A DNA stretch of 64,000 nucleotides from Rhodopseudomonas palustris (GTDB lineage: Bacteria; Pseudomonadota; Alphaproteobacteria; Rhizobiales; Xanthobacteraceae): positions 3,100,001 through 3,164,000 of the forward strand of contig NZ_CP058907.1 in assembly GCF_013415845.1 (NCBI RefSeq), written 5' to 3'. Made by a program: the position numbers and the translations under genes. Positions 57,827 to 64,000 of the stretch are shown here, in pieces. The stretch's first letter is position 1. Each line of letters starts with the position of its first letter. The notes beneath the pieces were generated by a model. It was not told the origin of the DNA and did no database searches. It worked only from the letters and a program-made list of their open reading frames with translations.

Positions 57827-59215
57827 CACCATCATCATCACGGGATTTTCGATCAGCGTTTTGAAGGCGCCGATCAGTTCGGCGCCGAGCGCGCCATCGA
57901 CGGCGCGGTGATCGCAGCTCAGCGTCACGCTCATCATGGTGGCGATTTCGATCTTGCCGTCCCGGGCGATCGGGCGCTGCTCGCCGGTGCCGACCGCCAG
58001 GATGGTGGCGTGCGGCGGGTTGATCACGGCGGTGAAGTCCTTGATGCCGAACATCCCGAGATTGGACACCGCGGTGGTGCCGCCCTGGTACTCTTCGGGC
58101 TTCAGCTTGCGGGCCCGTGCGCGGGCAGCGAAGTCCTTCATCTGCGCTGAGATCGACGACAGCGACTGCGTCTCCGCGCTGCGGATGATCGGGGTAATCA
58201 GTCCGCCCGGCATCGCCACCGCAACACCGATGTCGGAATGCTTGTGCTTGAGCATCCCGCCTTCGGTCCATGATACGTTGGCGTCGGGGATGCGCTGCAG
58301 GGCGATCGCCATCGCCTTGATGATGAAGTCGTTCACCGACAGCTTGTAGGCCGGCTTGCCGTCCTTGTCCTTCGGCGCGGCGGCGTTGATGTCCTCGCGC
58401 GCGGCCAGCAGCCGGTCGAGGTTGCAGTCGATCGTCAGATAGAAATGCGGGATGGTCTGGGTCGACTGCGTCAACCTTTGCGCAATGGTCCGGCGCATGC
58501 CGTCGTGCGGCACGACTTCGTAGGAGCCTTCCGGATACAGTGCGCGGATCTGCTGATCCGACATCGCCGCTGCGATCGCAGGACCGGCGGGCGCCGAAGC
58601 CGGCGCCTTGAGGCCACCGCCAGACTTGGCCTGCTCGACGTCGCGGGCGATGACGCGGCCGTGCGGGCCGGTGCCGGTGACCCCGGCGATATCGATGCCG
58701 GCATCCTTCGCCAGCCGCCGCGCCAAGGGCGAAGCGAACACGCGGCCATTCGCCGGCGCTGGAGCCCCCTCACCCGCCGCCTGCGGCGGCGACCTGTCCC
58801 CGTTAGGGAGAGGTGAAGGCGGCTGTGGCGTCGGCCTTTGGTCAGCCTTGTCCTGTACGTGCGAATTGGCCTCGGCCTTGCCGCCCGCGGGGCCGGCTCC
58901 CTCTTCCCTCTGGGGAGAGGAGGCACCGCCGGCACTGGCCTTCCAGCCTGCCCCCGCTGCCTTGACGTCCTCGCCGTCCGCAGCCAGCACCGCGATCACG
59001 TCGTTGACGGGAACGTCCTGGGTGCCTTCGGGCACAACGATCTTGGCGAGCGTCCCCTCGTCGGCCGCTTCGACTTCCATCGTCGCCTTGTCGGTCTCGA
59101 TCTCGGCGATGACGTCGCCGCTCTTGACCTTGTCACCCTCCTTCTTCAGCCACTTCGCAAGGTTGCCCTTCTCCATGGTCGGCGACAGCGCGGGCATCAG
59201 AATGTTGATCGGCAT
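57824..59215 (-). CDS. pdhC: Pyruvate dehydrogenase complex dihydrolipoamide acetyltransferase (E2)
   Basis: E2 is the core acetyl transferase. The 463-residue product has one lipoyl domain (residues 1-77; lipoyl Lys in [13 protein letters not shown]), a long linker (about 85-160), the peripheral subunit-binding domain ([20 protein letters not shown], about 164-200) and the catalytic domain with [14 protein letters not shown] and the active-site His. Part of the linker ([10 protein letters not shown] and [17 protein letters not shown]) is encoded by palindromic repeat sequence. Confidence 0.96.
   Translation of the reverse strand: MPINILMPALSPTMEKGNLAKWLKKEGDKVKSGDVIAEIETDKATMEVEAADEGTLAKIVVPEGTQDVPVNDVIAVLAADGEDVKAAGAGWKASAGGASSPQREEGAGPAGGKAEANSHVQDKADQRPTPQPPSPLPNGDRSPPQAAGEGAPAPANGRVFASPLARRLAKDAGIDIAGVTGTGPHGRVIARDVEQAKSGGGLKAPASAPAGPAIAAAMSDQQIRALYPEGSYEVVPHDGMRRTIAQRLTQSTQTIPHFYLTIDCNLDRLLAAREDINAAAPKDKDGKPAYKLSVNDFIIKAMAIALQRIPDANVSWTEGGMLKHKHSDIGVAVAMPGGLITPIIRSAETQSLSSISAQMKDFAARARARKLKPEEYQGGTTAVSNLGMFGIKDFTAVINPPHATILAVGTGEQRPIARDGKIEIATMMSVTLSCDHRAVDGALGAELIGAFKTLIENPVMMMV
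58765..58820. repeat. Palindromic repeat inside the PdhC linker
   Basis: CCCCTCACCCGCCGCCTGCG, CGGCGGCGACC and GGGAGAGGTGAAG form the same two-stem pattern as the intergenic element at 57766-57826. It is read in frame as part of the flexible linker between the lipoyl and subunit-binding domains. A shorter piece (CTCCCTCTTCCCTCTGGGGA) lies at 58897-58916. Confidence 0.75.
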
Positions 59216-59227
59216 GAGGACAGAACC

Positions 59228-59524
59228 TTACTGCGTCCGTTCGGTGGTGGCGCCGGTGTCGGTCGGGCGCGACAGCTCGGCCTCGAACATTTCGACGATG
59301 CGTTCGAGCGCTTCGTCTTCCGTGTATTCGCTCTCGCGCGCATAGGAGCGCGCGGCGTGGCGGGCGATGTCGACGAGCAACAGCCCCCACATCTCCGGAT
59401 CTTCAAACGCACGCATGAAGGCGATCGACAGACCGCCGTCGAGCACGAAGGCGCGTAACACTTCGATCGCGTCTTCGCGGCCTTCGACGTCGGGCGGCAG
59501 TGGCTGTTGCTTGGGTCCGGTCAT
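59228..59524 (-). CDS. DUF5076 protein
   Basis: The 98-residue protein reads MTGPKQQPLPPDVEGREDAI, then EVLRAFVLDGGLSIAFMRAF and DPEMWGLLLVDIARHAARSY, a DUF5076 pattern. It lies within the pdh cluster, 12 bases upstream of pdhC. The function is unknown. The ATG follows the duplicated pdhB end, which provides a GGTGAG ribosome-binding site. Confidence 0.85.
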   Translation of the reverse strand: MTGPKQQPLPPDVEGREDAIEVLRAFVLDGGLSIAFMRAFEDPEMWGLLLVDIARHAARSYARESEYTEDEALERIVEMFEAELSRPTDTGATTERTQ

Positions 59525-59525
59525 A

Positions 59526-59554
59526 GGCTCACCGATAACAGACGGCTTTGGCGG
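59526..59554. repeat. Left copy of 29-bp direct repeat (pdhB 3' end duplicate)
   Basis: This copy matches 59928-59956 at 28 of 29 positions. On the minus strand it encodes AKAVCYR and a stop, the last residues of PdhB, although no pdhB gene precedes it. Confidence 0.92.
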
Positions 59555-59586
59555 TATCGCATGTCGGGCACGTCTCGATTAGCATA

Positions 59587-59922
59587 TCAGCTGCTCCTTG
59601 CTTGAATCACATCCGACCATCTCTTTGCCAGAGAAAATCCTAGGCCTATGGCAAGAAGCAACGGGAAGAGAAAAGTTCGATACGATGGCTCCCCTATCAC
59701 TGGATAGTCGAGCAGCCACGCTCCGTTTTGAATCCGAAGAAGATCAACTACGCTCCAAACTGCTGTGATGAACGATGCGGCCCCAAACACAGCAGAAAGG
59801 AAATCGACCCAATACTTCGCGACAACTCCTTTGGTCTTGATAAGACGCCGACCAAGGGAAAACGACAAAAGAAGAGCAAGGAAACAACTCGCGACAACCG
59901 AGATTTTCGCGAAGAGCTCCAT
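59587..59922 (-). CDS. Small membrane protein between direct repeats
   Basis: The 111-residue protein starts MELFAKISVVASCFLALLLS and has three likely membrane helices (about residues 5-22, 36-58 and 78-96). Its G+C content is visibly lower than that of the pdh genes around it. I recognise no family. It begins eight bases after the pdhB stop and lies in a segment bounded by 29-bp direct repeats, which suggests it was inserted into the operon. Confidence 0.65.
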   Translation of the reverse strand: MELFAKISVVASCFLALLLSFSLGRRLIKTKGVVAKYWVDFLSAVFGAASFITAVWSVVDLLRIQNGAWLLDYPVIGEPSYRTFLFPLLLAIGLGFSLAKRWSDVIQARSS

Positions 59923-59930
59923 CGCACGGC

Positions 59931-61340
<1,410 letters not shown>

Positions 61341-61398
61341 TGGGGCTCCGCAGTCATTCAGTCAGGCGGGAAGCAGCCGCGAAACGGCAAGGCGGGGA

Positions 61399-62433
61399 TC
61401 AGCGATACACATCGGTGTACAACTCCGACGGATCGGGCTCGGGATCGTGCTGAGCGAAGTCCGCGGACTCGTTGACGACCTTGCGGACCTCGGCGTCGAT
61501 CGCCTTCAGGTCGTCTTCGGTCATGTCGAGTCCAAGCAGACGCTTGCGGACCTGCTCGATCGGATCCTGATCGTTGCGGATCTTGTCGACCTCTTCGCGC
61601 GACCGATATTTCGCCGGGTCCGACATCGAGTGACCGCGATACCGATAGGTCTGCATTTCGAGGATGAACGGGCCGTTGCCGGCGCGGCAATGTGCAACCG
61701 CCTTGTCGCCGGCGGCCTTCACCGCACGCACGTCCATGCCGTCGACCTGCTCGCCCGGAATATTGAACGACACACCGCGCTTAGAGAAATCGGTCTGCGC
61801 CGAGGACCGCGTCACCGACGTGCCCATCGCGTAGCGGTTGTTCTCGATCACGTAAACTACGGGGAGCTTCCACAGCTCCGCCATGTTGAAGCTCTCGTAC
61901 ACCTGGCCCTGATTGGCGGCGCCGTCGCCGAAATAAGCGAGGCAGACGCGGCCGTCGCCGCGATAGCGGTTGGCGAAGGCGATGCCGGTGCCGAGCGAGA
62001 CCTGCGCGCCGACGATGCCGTGTCCGCCGAAGAAACTCTTCTCCCGGCTGAACATGTGCATCGAGCCCCCCTTGCCCTTGGAGTAGCCGCCGCGGCGCCC
62101 GGTAAGTTCGGCCATCACGCCGTTGGCGTCCATGCCGCAGGCGAGCATGTGGCCGTGATCGCGATAGCCGGTGATCACCTGATCACCTTCGCGCAGCGCC
62201 ATCTGCATGCCGACGACGACGGCTTCCTGGCCGATGTAGAGGTGGCAGAATCCGCCGATCGCACCCATGCCGTAGAGCTGACCGGCCTTCTCTTCGAAGC
62301 GGCGGATCAGCAGCATTTCACGAAAAGCGCCGAGCTCCTGCTCCTTGGTGAAAGGCGGCACGTTCGATGGTGACGCTCCTCCGGCCTTGTCCTGTGTTGT
62401 TTCCTTCGCGGCGCTCTTCTTGGGTGCGGCCAT
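61399..62433 (-). CDS. pdhA: Pyruvate dehydrogenase E1 alpha
   Basis: The 344-residue product has GFCHLYIGQEAVVVGMQMAL, HGIVGAQVSLGTGIAFANRY and the thiamine diphosphate motif GDGAANQGQVYESFNMAELW, with phospho-loop-like YRYRGHSMSDPAKYR. It lies upstream of pdhB with a 58-base gap and probably starts the operon. The N-terminal 25 residues are Lys/Ala-rich and variable. Confidence 0.97.
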   Translation of the reverse strand: MAAPKKSAAKETTQDKAGGASPSNVPPFTKEQELGAFREMLLIRRFEEKAGQLYGMGAIGGFCHLYIGQEAVVVGMQMALREGDQVITGYRDHGHMLACGMDANGVMAELTGRRGGYSKGKGGSMHMFSREKSFFGGHGIVGAQVSLGTGIAFANRYRGDGRVCLAYFGDGAANQGQVYESFNMAELWKLPVVYVIENNRYAMGTSVTRSSAQTDFSKRGVSFNIPGEQVDGMDVRAVKAAGDKAVAHCRAGNGPFILEMQTYRYRGHSMSDPAKYRSREEVDKIRNDQDPIEQVRKRLLGLDMTEDDLKAIDAEVRKVVNESADFAQHDPEPDPSELYTDVYR

Positions 62434-62585
62434 GGCGATTCCGATAAGAGATGAGATGAGCCTCTCTATCGTAACTTATAGCGGCATGAAAGGATCGCTA
62501 TGTCGCTGCGCGCAAATCAATATGCCGCAGTGCAGCGATACGAAACTTTCGAAATCGTTCGTCCAGATTTTTGGAATTTGCGCAC

Positions 62586-62903
62586 TCAGCGCTGGGGTAG
62601 CATCCGCACCAAGTCCGCCGGATTGGCGAAGTCGAGCTGATAGCGCACGCGTTCGTCGAGCATATCCGGGTCGATCCGGTCGGAGCGCAGCAGCGAGACT
62701 CGCTGCTCGGCCTCGGCACGCTGCTGACGGAGTTGCACCAGTTCCGCGGTAAGCGCGGTGATTTCCTGGTCGAGCTCCTGCTGCGCCGTCAGGCCGTAGC
62801 GGCCGGTGTAGGCGTTGACGCCGAAATAGCCGATCACGGCGGCAGCGATCGCGTACAGCGCGATTCCGGCGAGGATCGATTTGAGGCGACTGCGGGTGAC
62901 CAT
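62586..62903 (-). CDS. ftsB: FtsB/DivIC septum formation initiator
   Basis: The 105-residue protein has a short cytoplasmic start, one membrane helix (LAGIALYAIAAAVIGYFGVN, about residues 11-30) and a periplasmic coiled coil (DQEITALTAELVQLRQQRAE). This is the FtsB/DivIC layout of the divisome FtsQBL subcomplex. It is upstream of pdhA on the same strand, with a 152-base promoter gap. Confidence 0.88.
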   Translation of the reverse strand: MVTRSRLKSILAGIALYAIAAAVIGYFGVNAYTGRYGLTAQQELDQEITALTAELVQLRQQRAEAEQRVSLLRSDRIDPDMLDERVRYQLDFANPADLVRMLPQR

Positions 62904-62991
62904 GGCCGGACCATGGGACAGCCCGGTTAACGCGCGGCTAACGCGGCAACTGTCCCGCCAGCTTTACAACCGGCGGGACAGGTGTCGGGCG

Positions 62992-63552
62992 TTATTTGTA
63001 CTGCTGGGCGACGAAGCCGGCGAAGGCGTCGATGTACTTCTGCAGAAACTCGCGGAGCGAGTCCTTGACCAGCGCACCGTCCTCGCCAAACGCATCGCCG
63101 ATGCCGCCGACATAGGCCTCCGGTTGCTGCAGCGTCGGCATGTTGAGAAATACCAGGCACTGCCGCAAATGGTGGTTGGCACCGAAGCCGCCGATCGCGC
63201 CGGGCGAGTTCGACAGCACGCCGGCAGGCTTCTTGTCGAAGCAGCTCTTGCCGTACGGACGCGAACCGACGTCGACGGCGTTCTTCAGCACGCCGGGAAT
63301 TGAGCGGTTGTATTCCGGCGTCACGAACAGCACGGCATCGGACGCCTTGATGCTGTCGCGGAATGCGGTCCAATCGGCAGGTGGCGCGTCGGTCTCAAGA
63401 TCCTGGTTGTACATCGACAGGCCGTGCAGCGTGACGATGTCGAGCTTCAGCGTGTCGGGCGCGAGCTTGCTCAGGGCCTGCGCGGTGCGCAGTGAATACG
63501 CCTGCTTGCGCAAACTGCCGACGACGGCGGCGACGCGATATGGTGGGGCCAT
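62992..63552 (-). CDS. NADPH-dependent FMN reductase
   Basis: The 186-residue flavodoxin-fold protein starts MAPPYRVAAVVGSLRKQAYS with the FMN phosphate loop and has FVTPEYNRSIPGVLKNAVD, the signature of the NADPH-dependent FMN/quinone/chromate reductase family. The likely role is two-electron quinone reduction or flavin supply. Confidence 0.92.
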   Translation of the reverse strand: MAPPYRVAAVVGSLRKQAYSLRTAQALSKLAPDTLKLDIVTLHGLSMYNQDLETDAPPADWTAFRDSIKASDAVLFVTPEYNRSIPGVLKNAVDVGSRPYGKSCFDKKPAGVLSNSPGAIGGFGANHHLRQCLVFLNMPTLQQPEAYVGGIGDAFGEDGALVKDSLREFLQKYIDAFAGFVAQQYK

Positions 63553-63690
63553 TCAAATTCCTCCGTTAATCAATGAACAGTCGCGACGAGCCTAGACCGC
63601 TGCGATGACGGAGAAAGCGCAACATGCGAAAGTCGTCCGGCGATGACGTGGTTTTGATGGCCCCTCGCCGGCCCGGGCCCGCACGTCGCC

Positions 63691-64000
63691 CTATTCGGCC
63701 GCGGCACGGTTTCCCAGCACCTCATGGTTGTGTGCGCCGAGCTTGGGCGTGGCGAGCTCTGGATCCGGCCGCTGGCCGTCGAACAGGATCGGCAGGCCGG
63801 CGACCTTGAGGCCGGTGTCCGGCATCGTGCGCAACAGATCGGCCGCGGCGAGCTGTTCGGTGGCGGCAAGCTCGGCGATGTCATTGACCGGACTCACCGG
63901 CACGCCCGCGCTCTTGAAGGCAGCGAGCCAATCGGTTGCGCCGCGGGTCCTCAGCACCTCCTGCATCAGCGGGATCAGGACGGGGCGATACGCCTGCCGG
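63691..64000 (-). CDS. CaiB/BaiF family CoA transferase, 5' end outside window
   Basis: The frame is open to the window edge, so only the last 102 residues are seen (RQAYRPVLIPLMQEVLRTRG). FKSAGVPVSPVNDIAEL and DTGLKVAGLPILFDGQRPDP match the C-terminal domain of type III CoA transferases, which move CoA between acids. The acceptor is unknown. Confidence 0.88.
   Translation of the reverse strand, partial: RQAYRPVLIPLMQEVLRTRGATDWLAAFKSAGVPVSPVNDIAELAATEQLAAADLLRTMPDTGLKVAGLPILFDGQRPDPELATPKLGAHNHEVLGNRAAAE

Noticed and set aside
56393..58150. A 585-codon plus-strand frame over lpdA and the end of pdhC
   Set aside because: Antisense to two certain genes and crossing the repeat between them; composition is typical of shadow frames.

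Overview
This is chromosomal DNA from an alphaproteobacterium of the Bradyrhizobium/Rhodopseudomonas group, most likely a Rhodopseudomonas palustris-like strain. The evidence is the high G+C, the alphaproteobacterial LexA boxes (GTTC-N7-GTTC), a pyruvate dehydrogenase E1-beta with its own N-terminal lipoyl domain, Omp31-type porins, the gene orders serS/tatABC/scpAB/nagZ/argS and xth/exoR, and several families of short palindromic repeats scattered between genes. I see no rRNA, tRNA, CRISPR array, insertion sequence or prophage. The assignment rests on sequence features and remembered gene order, not on a search.

Layout. 1-6.6 kb: the 3' part of a CBS-domain hemolysin/CorC-type protein, a small membrane protein, ssb, an Omp31-like porin and uvrA; ssb and uvrA each have a perfect LexA box, with the porin gene between them. 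6.6-9.0 kb: a low-constraint patch with two decayed small gene pairs of toxin-antitoxin type (DUF4258 plus partner; DUF433 plus amber-interrupted DUF5615), an A+T-richer membrane protein gene and a small secreted protein. 9-14.2 kb: an ion channel with a zinc ribbon, small enzymes and DUF proteins. 14.3-21.6 kb: trmFO, then a yajC-secD-secF-Mth938 domain-squalene/phytoene synthase-like cluster on the minus strand (the last two resemble mitochondrial complex I assembly factors NDUFAF3 and NDUFAF6), and a DUF815 ATPase. 21.7-26 kb: a double-barrel outer membrane protein and a divergent pair, methanethiol S-methyltransferase (mddA-like) and a SARP/BTAD-alpha/beta-hydrolase fusion. 26-30.5 kb: an nlpD-like peptidase, pcm and surE, interrupted by a response regulator and a GrpB-like gene. 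30.6-38.5 kb: a TonB-dependent siderophore receptor, a CAP-domain protein, serS with an unusual internal insertion, and an autotransporter with a PAP2 phosphatase passenger. 38.6-48.6 kb: tatC, tatB, tatA, scpB, scpA, nagZ, a SPOR protein, argS and dgt, all on the minus strand. 48.7-55.7 kb: erpA, a translationally coupled CACHE sensor plus pentameric ligand-gated ion channel pair, two tandem paralogues of unrecognised family below an HTH regulator gene, xth and exoR. 56.3-64 kb: lpdA, pdhC, a DUF5076 gene, a small membrane gene bracketed by 29-bp direct repeats, pdhB, pdhA, an ftsB-like gene, an FMN reductase and the 3' end of a CoA-transferase gene.

How the parts work together. Most of the window is housekeeping: DNA repair under SOS control, Sec and Tat export, chromosome condensation (ScpAB), tRNA charging and the pyruvate dehydrogenase complex. 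Accessory material sits in the gaps. The most interesting items are the CACHE/pLGIC operon, a candidate signal-gated ion channel system; the HTH-controlled tandem paralogues with palindromic candidate operators; the small cassette that entered at the 3' end of pdhB and rebuilt that end as a direct repeat; the seryl-tRNA synthetase insertion; and repeat-derived peptide in the PdhC linker.
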